A DNA stretch of 64,000 nt, from assembly GCA_013036095.1 (NCBI GenBank), contig JAAXCW010000001.1:248001-312000 (forward strand). Direction: 5' to 3'. The stretch is from Vulcanimicrobiota bacterium. Its GTDB lineage: Bacteria > Vulcanimicrobiota > Vulcanimicrobiia > Vulcanimicrobiales > Vulcanimicrobiaceae. The translations under genes and the position numbers were made by a program. The notes beneath the pieces were generated by a model. It ran no database searches. It saw nothing but the letters and a program-made list of their open reading frames with translations, and had not been told where the DNA came from. Shown here piece after piece: positions 35,313 to 46,511 of this stretch (position 1 is the stretch's first letter; each line of letters begins with the position of its first letter).

Positions 35313-36709
35313 CATCGCCGCGACTTATAAAGCGTGATGCCACCTTCGCGACGCATTATAACGTAGCTACGTGTACTTGACAGCATCTCGACGAGCGGTC
35401 CGGCTTCGAGCAAACGGACCGAGTCCGAAAACTCCGCATCGGTCAATATGTAGCACGCGCGAACTTCGCCGCCCGTCTCCGGCAGCAATGTCGCGTTCGG
35501 ATCGGTGACGGCTAGATGCGTGTATGCTTCTTCTTGCGTCGCGACGTCGACGGTAGCCGGCAGCGAATGCAGGAAGCGATCGAGCCTCGCATCGCGCGCG
35601 GCCGGTAGGTGCAAGAAGTAGCCGGGATGCAGAGGATCTGCGACCGCAAACTCAAGCACACAGAGACCGACGCACCAATACAGCAGGCGGTGAGCCTTTC
35701 GAACGTCCGATCGCGCTATCGCCGCAATCCCAAGCGCAAACGCGAAAAAGACGTAGCCGATCCAAACACCAGCGTAATGAGAACCCATGGTGAACGTCGT
35801 CGGCATCAGCGAAGCCAGCACTTCGACGAGCGGCAAAATCGCAAGTACGATCGCGCGGCTGCGAAACGGGATGAAGAGAAGCGGAACAAACGCGAGCAGC
35901 AGATAGCCGGCGCGTTGGAGGAACATGCTCACCAGGGCGGAGGTCAAGCCGCCATTCGCCACGCTATAACCCCAACCATAAAAACGCGACGGCGCCCAAT
36001 GTGAATCCGCGTTCGCATGCGGCTGAATAAGCGTAAAATAGAGAGCGAAGACGGCTATCGAAGCGACTGCGACAACCAACCCGAGACGCATGCGCACCTG
36101 GTCGCGCCGGTAGCTCCATGCGCCAGCCGCTCCGGCCGCCGCCAAAAAAAGCGCTTGGTCTTCTTTGATCGCTAACGCGAGCGCGGCAAAAATAACTGCC
36201 GTGGCAATGTATCCGCCGTCAAACGCCCACAGCAGCCACGCAATCACGGCCGGCGCCAATCCGTTCTCGTGAAAATCGTTGAAGACGACGCCGGCCAGCG
36301 GCGGATAGAGCAGCACAACAAGAGCGGTAAGCAGCGCCGTCTTGCGATCCGCGTAGCGGCGCACGATTCCATAGATCGGCGGCGCCGTTAGCGCACCCGC
36401 GATCGCTTGAACGGCAATGAGCGCCAGCGCCGAGTGCCACACATATACGAACGCGCCCACCGCATAGAGGACCGGCGAAAAATGAAAGGCCCAGTGGCTC
36501 CCTTCAATAGTATTGCAGAAGCATCCGAACGCGCTGGCCGCGGTCTGCGCGAAGATGCCGAGGTCCACAAAATTGCGATGCGCGGAATACTTGACGTAGC
36601 CCAGGGAAAAATAAACGATCGCATACGCTGCGACGGCAGCCCACAGCACGCCGTCGCGCAAGCTGCCGGAGCGTGCTAGAGCGCGCGGCGCTGCTGCAGA
36701 TACGGCCAA
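35309..36709 (-). CDS. DUF2079-family polytopic membrane protein
   Basis: 466 residues with about ten predicted helices. The early motif HRNFVDLGIFAQTAASAFG and the loop FHENGLAPAVIAWLLWAFD fit DUF2079, a GT-C-like family whose function is unknown. A short soluble C-terminus ends FSDSVRLLEAGPLVEML and SYVIMRREGGITLYKS. The longest start is TTG 36709, which overlaps the prfB 3' end by 34 bases; TTG 36661 or GTG 36649 would avoid the overlap and lose only a poorly conserved N-terminus. Confidence 0.78.
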   Translation of the reverse strand: MAVSAAAPRALARSGSLRDGVLWAAVAAYAIVYFSLGYVKYSAHRNFVDLGIFAQTAASAFGCFCNTIEGSHWAFHFSPVLYAVGAFVYVWHSALALIAVQAIAGALTAPPIYGIVRRYADRKTALLTALVVLLYPPLAGVVFNDFHENGLAPAVIAWLLWAFDGGYIATAVIFAALALAIKEDQALFLAAAGAAGAWSYRRDQVRMRLGLVVAVASIAVFALYFTLIQPHANADSHWAPSRFYGWGYSVANGGLTSALVSMFLQRAGYLLLAFVPLLFIPFRSRAIVLAILPLVEVLASLMPTTFTMGSHYAGVWIGYVFFAFALGIAAIARSDVRKAHRLLYWCVGLCVLEFAVADPLHPGYFLHLPAARDARLDRFLHSLPATVDVATQEEAYTHLAVTDPNATLLPETGGEVRACYILTDAEFSDSVRLLEAGPLVEMLSSTRSYVIMRREGGITLYKSRRC

Positions 36710-37777
36710 ATGAAGGTGTCGATCTCGCCGGCCAATACGGCGGACGTGTTTCCTGTCTCCACGTTAGTGCGGTGATCTTTGACAAGCTGATACGGATTGA
36801 GAACATAGGACCGAATCTGCGATCCCCACTCATTCGCACTGCGCTCGCCGCGCAGGTCGGCTAGTTTCTTATCACGCGTCTCCAACTCGCGTTGCACGAG
36901 TTTCGCGCGCAAGATGCTCATTGCTACGTCGCGGTTCTGCGCCTGCGAGCGTTCTTGCTGCGAGGCCGCGATCAAACCGCTCGGCTCGTGGATGATGCGC
37001 ACGGCCGACTCGGTCTTGTTCACGTATTGGCCGCCCGCGCCGCCCGACTTGAAGGTTTCGAAGCGCAGATCTTCGGGGTTGATCTCGACCTGCACGTTTT
37101 CGCCGGTTTCGATCTCCGGAATGATGTCGACCGCCGCAAACGACGTGTGCCGGCGGTGGGCGGCGTCGAACGGCGAGATGCGCACCAAGCGGTGCACGCC
37201 GCGCTCGCTTTCCAGCGTTCCGTATGCATTTCGCCCGCGCACGAAAAACGTAATCGACTTCAGCCCGGCTTCTTCGGCAGGCGACTCGTCGACGACGTGC
37301 GTCAAAAAACCCTTGCTCTCGGCCCAGCGAGAATACATGCGCGCGAGCATCGCCGTCCAATCGGCGGCGTCGACGCCACCCGCTCCGGCATAGATACTCA
37401 CGATGGCGTTGTGCGCGTCGAACTCTCCGTCGAAATTCGCGGCCATCTCGGCATCGTCGAGATGTTTTTCGGCCGCGGCGAGGTTCGCATTGATCTCGCT
37501 GTCCGCGGAACCGTCATCGGGGAAAAGCGTGAGCAGCTCGCGGGCGTCGCTGAGCGCGCGCGAAACGCCATCCATCGCGTCGACGTCGGCGCTCAGCTCC
37601 GAGAGCTGCTTCATCACGCGCTGCGCGGAGTCGGGATCGTTCCAAAAATCTTCGTTGCGGGTGCGGGCGTCGAGCTCGCTGATCAGCCGCGTCTTGCCGG
37701 AATAGTCAAAGACGCTCCTTGAGCGTCACGAGACGCTCGGAGAGCCGGCCGATGGCAGTGAGCTGCGAGTCGCTCAT
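36676..37777 (-). CDS. prfB: Peptide chain release factor 2 with programmed +1 frameshift
   Basis: 366 residues when both frames are joined. RF2 terminates translation at UGA and UAA. ATG 37777 opens a 23-codon frame ending CTT TGA; a +1 shift at 37705-37711 (CTT TGA C) continues as DYSGKTRLISELD into the long frame down to 36676. The GGQ hydrolysis motif (GGAGGQYVNKTESAV) and the RF2-specific SPF tripeptide (RISPFDAAHRRHTS) are present. The frameshift gives autoregulation: low RF2 allows the shift. Treating the shift as a sequencing error would be wrong, since the signal elements are canonical. Confidence 0.96.
37705..37720 (-). promoter_or_regulatory. prfB +1 programmed frameshift signal
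   Basis: The minus strand reads AAGGAG (37720-37715), a 3-base spacer CGT, then CTT TGA C (37711-37705). The internal Shine-Dalgarno-like element, 3-base spacing, slippery CTT and in-frame UGA followed by C match the classic E. coli RF2 site. Confidence 0.95.
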
Positions 37778-37856
37778 GCCCGCGCCTTCTGCGGTTCGCA
37801 CCGCGGCCCTTTCCAAAACCGCTGCGCGGCGTGAATGAGGAACGAACGGAGGACCC

Positions 37857-38606
37857 ATGCAGATTCAGCAGAGCATCGCTTCCATCTTGAGCGGCGAGCC
37901 GCCAAACGTAGGGACCGGAACCGGATTGGACACGCCGCTCCTAACGGATCAGAACCGTCCTCAACACGCCGATCGAATTCGCAAGCCGCCTTTTTCGGAT
38001 GGGCCTTCGGGGGCCGGCGCCGGCGGCGGTGTGAACGCGCTCCTTTTGCAGATCATGAATCTACTGCAGCAGCTCCTCTCGGCGATCGGGGGCCAAGGAA
38101 ACACCGCGCAACCGTTTTTCAGCAGCGCGCAAGGCTCGTCCACCGGCGATCCGCATCTGGCCTTCGACGGCACGACCGGCGCGGGAACGCAGCAGTCTCG
38201 CTTCGACAGCATGGACGACCACCCGGACCTGCTCGACTCCAATTCGTTCCGCGGCGGTTTTCAGATCGGCACGTCGGTAACGCCGGCCGGCGCCAACGGC
38301 GTAACATGGAACCGCAAGGCGACGGTCGCCACGAATTTCGGCGGCACGCAGGTCTCGCTCGACAATGAAGGACACGCGCTCGTGCTTCGCCACGGTAAGT
38401 CCCAGAGCTTGGCCGCCGGCCAATCCATGCAGCTGGGCCGCGGCGAAACGGTGACGCGAAACGCCGATGGTTCGCTGGTCATCTCCGACGACAACGGTTC
38501 GGGCGGATCCGTCACGACGACGCTGCGCGACAGCGGTCCGGGGGTCGACGTCAGTGTCGACGCGCACGCAGTGACTCTGGGCGGGGATTTGCTCCGCCGC
38601 ACTTAA
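37857..38606 (+). CDS. GDPH-motif protein of unknown function (VWD/DUF1521-like motif)
   Basis: 249 residues without a signal peptide. A Gly/Pro-rich N-terminus contains a hydrophobic helix (VNALLLQIMNLLQQLLSAIG, about 59-78). The motif STGDPHLAFDGTTG (about 95-108) matches the GDPH...FDG pattern of von Willebrand D-like domains and of the DUF1521 metal-induced autocleavage modules such as Bradyrhizobium NopE1. The remainder is regular beta sequence ending TLRDSGPGVDVSV and GGDLLRRT. Divergent from prfB, with 79 bases between. Whether it self-cleaves is inference. Confidence 0.65.
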   Translation: MQIQQSIASILSGEPPNVGTGTGLDTPLLTDQNRPQHADRIRKPPFSDGPSGAGAGGGVNALLLQIMNLLQQLLSAIGGQGNTAQPFFSSAQGSSTGDPHLAFDGTTGAGTQQSRFDSMDDHPDLLDSNSFRGGFQIGTSVTPAGANGVTWNRKATVATNFGGTQVSLDNEGHALVLRHGKSQSLAAGQSMQLGRGETVTRNADGSLVISDDNGSGGSVTTTLRDSGPGVDVSVDAHAVTLGGDLLRRT

Positions 38607-38615
38607 CCTTGCGGC

Positions 38616-40087
38616 ATGGGGGCACTGCTCGGAGCAGCCGTTCTCCTCTTGGTCAGTTACTTGCCGGCGAATCTGAGCGCACCGGAGATCGTGGCGAGAA
38701 GCAGAACGGCGCGCGGAACGCTCGCGACCGGGCGTTATATCATCGTCGATCGCATACGAGGCGGCGGGATGGATCGTATCCGCACGACGCGCATCGACGG
38801 CGCAAATTCCATCGCAATTGTACAGAACGGCCAGTACACGACCGCGTCGGGTTCTTACAATGGCCAAGGATGGAACCAAGACGAAAATGGCCTCGTCTTA
38901 CTGCGCAGCGATTTCCGCCGGTTTGTCGACCCGAATAACAAAGCGCTGCTGCATCCCGAGGACCCGGCTAACCACGTGACCGTTCTGGGCCTTACTCAGA
39001 CGCAACCACAAGAATACGTCATCGAAGCAAATCCGCCCGACGGCAGCGACCAATACCGCTATTATGACGCCAAGACGTTCTTACTGAACCGCTTCGTCAC
39101 GTTCGATGCCGACATGCATCAGCATGTCACCGAGTTTAGCGATTACCGCCCGGTCTTCCAAAGCATGCGGCCCTTTCGCATCCACAACTACGACGGACGC
39201 CCGCAAAACGACACGGTGACCGAAACGATCTCTTTCCAGCCCGCGCCGGCCGGCAGCCCGCCGGTCACGATGCCGGCCTCGCGCGCTCTTTACACGATCG
39301 ATAAGCCGGTGGTCATTCCGGCCGTCTTTTCGAAGAGCGGCATCGTCGTGCGCGTGACGATCAACGGACGCGGATTAGATTTCCTCCTCGATTCGGGCGC
39401 TTCCGGACTCGCAATCGATCCTGGCGTAGCGCACCAGCTCGGGCTAACGGCCTACGGCGTTACAAACCAGACGATCGGCGGCGACGTCGATATCTCACGA
39501 ACGCGCATCCCCGATCTCTCCGTCGGGCCATTGCATCTGCACGACGTTGCTTTTTCGGTCGTTCCGATTTCGCATTACGCCGAAGGTTCGCGCATCGTCG
39601 GCGTCTTGGGCTGCGATTTCATCGCATCGTCGGTGCTCGGCATCGATTTTCAAAAATCGACGGTTACACTCTATCCGTCCGGTTTCGATCCGCGATCCTT
39701 CGGAATGTTCGCACTTCCCCTGCAGCTGGACGACAGCGTACCGCGTGTCCAAGCTTCATTCGAAGGCGTTCCGGGATTCTTCCTGGTGGACACGGGGGCG
39801 GCGGGGACCATCGCCTACCAAACCTACGTGCGAAAACTCGGATCATCGGCGCCGCTCGTCGAGCAGGGGATGAGTTTAAGCGCAGTCGGTGGCGAAGTTC
39901 CGGCGCAGCTCAGGCGCTTAACCGATCTAGAGTTCGGCGGAATTCATTTCGGCGACGCCGCCGTTTTCGTCCCAAGCTCTTCGACGTTTAATCTGAGCGA
40001 CTACGACGGAATTTTAGGCCGCGACGTTCTCTCGCAGTATCAGTTATTCTTCGATTACGCCAAGCGACAACTGTACATCAAACCGGC

Positions 40088-40091
<4 letters not shown>
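38616..40091 (+). CDS. Secreted two-lobed aspartyl protease with a LolA-like N-terminal region
   Basis: 491 residues. An N-terminal signal segment ([20 protein letters not shown]) precedes a beta-rich region (about 30-215) that recalls outer-membrane lipoprotein sorting folds. Two retropepsin-type halves follow: first [15 protein letters not shown] (Asp about 255) with [11 protein letters not shown], second [14 protein letters not shown] (Asp about 389) with [12 protein letters not shown]. Both catalytic DSG/DTG motifs and both hydrophobic-hydrophobic-Gly motifs are intact, so one chain can form the pepsin-like site. The ATG is 9 bases after the preceding stop. It meets secA convergently. Confidence 0.82.
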
Positions 40092-42664
<2,573 letters not shown>

Positions 42665-42702
42665 AACGTTCCTAGTACCGTCCCGCGACCTAGAGGGTTG
42701 CT

Positions 42703-44205
42703 TTAGGGCGAGTCGGAGAGCGGAAGCGAGATGGTAAACGTGCTTCCCCGGCCCTCGGCGGAAGCAACCGAGATGCTGCCCCCATGGACTTCGACGATCT
42801 TGCGGCTGACGTAAAGCCCCACCCCCGAACCCGATACCCCTTTCCGGCGAGCGTTGCTGGCCCTGCCGAAGCGCATAAAGACTTGCCCGAGCTCTTCGCT
42901 GGGAATGCCGATGCCGCGGTCGGTAACTGCGATCGACGCGTTCTCTTCGCCGCGGCTCACTCGCACGAGAACCTCCCCGTCAGAATATTTCAGCGCGTTC
43001 ATCAGGAGATTGTCGAGCACGTGATTGAAGCGCCCCGGATCGAGTGAAACGGGAACCGGCTGGTCCGGCGCCTCGAAACGTATCCGGTCGTCGGCGCGGT
43101 TGCGCGCCTTCACGCTTTCGCCGACGACTTCGCGTAAGTCCAGTACCGAGCGGTCGAGTGAGAATCCGCCGGCCTGCGTTTGCGCCAATGCGACGGCGTC
43201 TTCGGAGAGCCGCACCAAGCGCTGCGTCTGAGAATAGATCGTTTCGAGCTCCTCGTGCAGCGCCGGCGGAGAACTCTCAAGGAGCAGTTCGCAGTACCCG
43301 GCGATTACGGTGAGCGGACCTTTGAAATCGTGCGCCAGCATGGCCAGCAGATCGTCTTTGAATTCGTTGCTCTCCGAAAGCGCGCGCGCCAGCTGCTGGA
43401 TGCGTTCGAATCCCATGGCGGCGGAGAGGGCGAGCTCGAGATGCGAAGCCAGCGTGCGCAGGTACACCCTGCGCTCCACGTCTTCCCAGTCGAACTCTCC
43501 GGGCGAATCCATGAAGAGGACGAAGCCCCACACGTTCCCATCACTGCGAAGCGGAACGATCGCGCCGCTGTTGGTGCCGAACAGCCGCTTGCGCTCGGTC
43601 TCGGGAAGTTTCGAAGAAAGGGTCAGTTCGCCGCGCTCGAGCTTCGGCAGCAGATGCGAGGCGTCGACGCGTGCCGGCATGCCGCGGCGCGACGGCTCGA
43701 GCGTGCGAACCGCCCGCCGGGTCGCGGCGGTGCGATCGATTTCATAGATGGCGCAAGCGACTTTGACTTCGTGCGAAACCGTAACCGCAAACACGAGCAC
43801 GACTTCTTCGGCCGTCCGCGTGTCGCGCAACATGCGTACGACACGTTCCAGCGATTCGGCGCGCGTACGGCGCAGGCGCTCGAGATCGTAGACCTGCACG
43901 TTGGCCAGCGCCAGCGCCACGTGCGACGCTACCGAACGCAGCAGCAGCGCGTCGATCTCGTCGAACGCATTGGGCTGGTTGAAATGCAGGGTGATGGCGT
44001 GCTCGACACGTCCCTCGATCACGAGCGGCGCTACGATCGCCGAACCCGCGCCCAGCGATCGCAGAAATCCGTCGCGGGGATCGCTCGTCGTGTGCGGCCG
44101 TGCCACGACGGCCCCGCTAAAAGCTTCCTCCAACCAAGTTTGCGCGATCTTGGTCGTCGGCGGCAATGCGGTCCACGCGCGTTCGGTTTGTGCGGACGCG
44201 AGCAA
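42703..44205 (-). CDS. GAF-domain sensor histidine kinase (true start uncertain)
   Basis: At least 500 residues. One or two GAF domains ([20 protein letters not shown], then [20 protein letters not shown]) precede a phosphoacceptor helix [19 protein letters not shown] (His about 295 counted from TTG 44205). The HATPase part has [32 protein letters not shown] and [21 protein letters not shown] 44205 is the first standard start. However, the same frame continues upstream to about 44397 with family-like sequence (HILDRRRILESLTEDIRAAF) and no ATG, GTG or TTG. A CTG near 44349, or an indel, is needed. No response regulator is adjacent. It follows the propeller lipoprotein in the same direction. 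Confidence 0.8.
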   Translation of the reverse strand: MLASAQTERAWTALPPTTKIAQTWLEEAFSGAVVARPHTTSDPRDGFLRSLGAGSAIVAPLVIEGRVEHAITLHFNQPNAFDEIDALLLRSVASHVALALANVQVYDLERLRRTRAESLERVVRMLRDTRTAEEVVLVFAVTVSHEVKVACAIYEIDRTAATRRAVRTLEPSRRGMPARVDASHLLPKLERGELTLSSKLPETERKRLFGTNSGAIVPLRSDGNVWGFVLFMDSPGEFDWEDVERRVYLRTLASHLELALSAAMGFERIQQLARALSESNEFKDDLLAMLAHDFKGPLTVIAGYCELLLESSPPALHEELETIYSQTQRLVRLSEDAVALAQTQAGGFSLDRSVLDLREVVGESVKARNRADDRIRFEAPDQPVPVSLDPGRFNHVLDNLLMNALKYSDGEVLVRVSRGEENASIAVTDRGIGIPSEELGQVFMRFGRASNARRKGVSGSGVGLYVSRKIVEVHGGSISVASAEGRGSTFTISLPLSDSP

Positions 44206-44393
44206 ACTCGCGTCTTCAGGCGACTCGCCGCGGCCGTAGATGACCGCGCGTTCCGCGCCGAAAGCGGCGCGGATGTCTTCGGTTAGTGATTCGAGAATGC
44301 GCCGCCGGTCGAGAATGTGTCCGGCACGTTCGTTGATGAGCGCAAGCAGAGCATTGAGCTTGGCTTCACGGTCGGCGGCCGGCGCACGATGCT

Positions 44394-45500
44394 CTAGGGC
44401 GATAGTGCGAGCCCCGTGACGCTGCCTATCGGAAGCGTGATCGCGACCGCCGGCGCAATGTTGCCGGTCGCGCCCGGTCCGTAGATCAAGAGTTTGTTCG
44501 CGCCCGCGTCCGTGACGTAGATGTTTCCGGCGGCATCCACCTTTATGTCGAGCGGATTCGAAAGCTGCGTCAGCGCGCCGCTGATGACGCGGACGGGCGC
44601 GACGTTGCCGTTCGCACCGGCCGCGAAGACGCGCACGCTGGGAACTCCGTTGTCGGGATCAACGACATAGATCACGTTATTCGCGTCGAGCGTAAGTCCG
44701 GTGGGGGCGATCAAGCCCGTCAGCGCGCCGCCGATGAGAATGCTCGGTGCGACGTTGTTGTTGAATGGCGCCGGCGTCGGTGAAGGCGACGTGGATGGAA
44801 GTGGCGTCGGCGTCGGTGACGGCGTGGTTGACGGAACCGGAGTCGGCGTCGGCACAACGTAAGCGGTGATGGTGCCCGAGCCGCGATTAGCCACAAAAAT
44901 TTTCTTGGTCGAATCGGATGAAACGCCCGTCGGCGCGCTGAGCTGCGTCAGGGCTCCCGCGATGACCACCGAAAGAACCGGAACCGAGGTCGAACTCAGC
45001 GGTGTAAACACAAGCACGGAATTGGAGAACGAACCATTAGGCGACGTGTTCGCAACGACGACCGTTCCGTCGCTCAAAATTGTGATACCGTGCGGCTGAT
45101 CGATAAGCGTGCCCGAACCGCCCACCGTCACCAGCGGCAGCACGTTGCCGGTCGCAAACGTCTGATAGACGGTGACCGCGCCGGTCTGGGTTCCCGGATT
45201 GTAGTTGGTAACGTAGAGGCGCTTAGTGCTGTCGAAGGCGTCGTACTGCGGGCCGTTCAGCTGCGTATTCGATCCGCCGATGGCATACTGCGGCGTCGCT
45301 GCCGCGGCCGGGCTGGGCGTGTAAAGTTCCACCACGTTTTGCGTGGTGTTGGTCACGTACAGCGTGTTCGTCACGAAGTTCGGACCCAGACCCTGCACTC
45401 CGCCGCTCGACGGGATGCTGGTTCCTGAGGAACTGCAAGCGGCAAACGCAGCGGCGCATGCCAGGGCAAAGATCAGTCCGGGGAAGGAACGGCGCAGCAT
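44394..45500 (-). CDS. Beta-propeller lipoprotein with a Pro/Thr linker
   Basis: 368 residues. ATG 45500 has AGGAG seven bases upstream, so I reject the longer start. The lipobox is FAAC (Cys about 22). Repeats of about 45-50 residues follow: GALTQLSAPTGVSSDSTKK, GALTGLIAPTGLTLDANNVI and GALTQLSNPLDIKVDAAGNI, each ending in a strand like IYVTDAGANKLLIYG. A stretch of PTPTP/STSP (about 235-260) splits the propeller in two. It is the same family as the lipoprotein at 25750. It precedes the histidine kinase. Confidence 0.8.
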   Translation of the reverse strand: MLRRSFPGLIFALACAAAFAACSSSGTSIPSSGGVQGLGPNFVTNTLYVTNTTQNVVELYTPSPAAAATPQYAIGGSNTQLNGPQYDAFDSTKRLYVTNYNPGTQTGAVTVYQTFATGNVLPLVTVGGSGTLIDQPHGITILSDGTVVVANTSPNGSFSNSVLVFTPLSSTSVPVLSVVIAGALTQLSAPTGVSSDSTKKIFVANRGSGTITAYVVPTPTPVPSTTPSPTPTPLPSTSPSPTPAPFNNNVAPSILIGGALTGLIAPTGLTLDANNVIYVVDPDNGVPSVRVFAAGANGNVAPVRVISGALTQLSNPLDIKVDAAGNIYVTDAGANKLLIYGPGATGNIAPAVAITLPIGSVTGLALSP

Positions 45501-45544
45501 AGTTCTCCTAGAGGGGTGGCTTCCCAGGATACCCGCAGCGCGGA

Positions 45545-45679
45545 TCACTTTCCTGGAAAATGCAGGACAAAGGCGAATGCCAGTGCGGCAATCACGAGGA
45601 AGATGGTCGCGATAGTCCAGGCGACCCTCCGGACGTAACGGGGCCGGCTCGATTCCGTATCGATGATTTGCCGAGGCAT
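45545..45679 (-). CDS. 44-residue single-pass membrane peptide
   Basis: ATG 45679 opens 44 codons: a basic N-terminus (IDTESSRPRYVRRVAWT) followed by one hydrophobic helix (IATIFLVIAALAFAFVL) and a stop at 45545. The charge bias gives an N-in topology. It lies 7 bases after the polysaccharide deacetylase stop and before the propeller lipoprotein, all in the same direction. No good Shine-Dalgarno is seen, so coupling to the deacetylase would be needed. It is too short to assign a family. Confidence 0.5.
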   Translation of the reverse strand: MPRQIIDTESSRPRYVRRVAWTIATIFLVIAALAFAFVLHFPGK

Positions 45680-45686
45680 TCAGGCT

Positions 45687-46511
45687 CTAAACGGGATGCT
45701 TGGCCGGATGGTTCACGTCGTCATAAGGCACGGCCCGCATGAGGCTCCCCAGGGTGACGAACCGGTAGCCCGCCGAGCGGAAAGCGGCCGCCAGGCTGGG
45801 CAGCATCTCGATGGTGGCGAGCTTTCCACTGTGCAGCAGCACGATGTCGGGAGCGGTTGCAAACCGGCGGACGTGCGCGACGATATCTTGCGGCGTGACG
45901 CTGCTGGTGCGCCAGTCCCCGGGGTCGTCGTTCCACAGGACGGTCGTGTACCCGAGCGACTGTGCCGTTTTCACCACTCCAACCGTGTAGCGGCCGTGCG
46001 GCGGGCGAAAGTACAGGTCGATCGCGGGATCTTTGACGAGCGCGTCGAGCGACGTCCGTCCGTCCACGATTTCGCGGCGGACCTGCGTGCCGGTCAAGCG
46101 ATCGAGATCCGGATGCGTCTGCGTATGGTTGGCGATCTCGCCTCCGCTTTGTTCGATGCGCGCGGTGAGCTCGGGCCAATGCTGCGCGTCATGGCCGATC
46201 AAAAAAAACGTTGCCGGGATCTTCAGCTTCTCGAGCGCATCGAGGAGCAGTGGTGTGAACACCGGATACGGTCCGTCGTCGAACGTGAGCGCGATAAGTT
46301 TGGGCCGGCCGGCGCGGCTGCCGTAAATGCCCTGTTCGCGCAGCAGCCGCTTCAAGTGCCCGGCCAGCGAAGGCGAGAGCGCTTGCTGTGCGTCCATCTT
46401 CGGCGTCACGAGTGCGGGTTGAAGGCGTGCGGTGTGTTCAAAAATGCGAAAAGCGCCGGCGGCCAGCGCCGCGCAAACCAACGCAATAGCGATCGCGCGC
46501 CAATGCTTCAT
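45687..46511 (-). CDS. Polysaccharide deacetylase (NodB domain)
   Basis: 274 residues. A membrane anchor (WRAIAIALVCAALAAGAFRI) is followed by the NodB homology domain. Motif 1 is LIALTFDDGPYPV with the catalytic DD, motif 2 is IANHTQTHPDL (metal-binding His pair), motif 3 is LYFRPPHGRYT, and a late LLHSGK supplies the remaining His. It removes N-acetyl groups from surface glycans such as peptidoglycan, chitin-like or PNAG polymers. It overlaps the LCP gene stop by 4 bases, which suggests a joint role in cell-wall polymer modification (inference). Confidence 0.92.
   Translation of the reverse strand: MKHWRAIAIALVCAALAAGAFRIFEHTARLQPALVTPKMDAQQALSPSLAGHLKRLLREQGIYGSRAGRPKLIALTFDDGPYPVFTPLLLDALEKLKIPATFFLIGHDAQHWPELTARIEQSGGEIANHTQTHPDLDRLTGTQVRREIVDGRTSLDALVKDPAIDLYFRPPHGRYTVGVVKTAQSLGYTTVLWNDDPGDWRTSSVTPQDIVAHVRRFATAPDIVLLHSGKLATIEMLPSLAAAFRSAGYRFVTLGSLMRAVPYDDVNHPAKHPV

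Noticed and set aside
44760..44850. Tandem repeat in the lipoprotein as a CRISPR-like or DNA-level repeat
   Set aside because: It is a short Pro/Thr/Ser codon run (PTPTP) within the coding frame, not separated by spacers.
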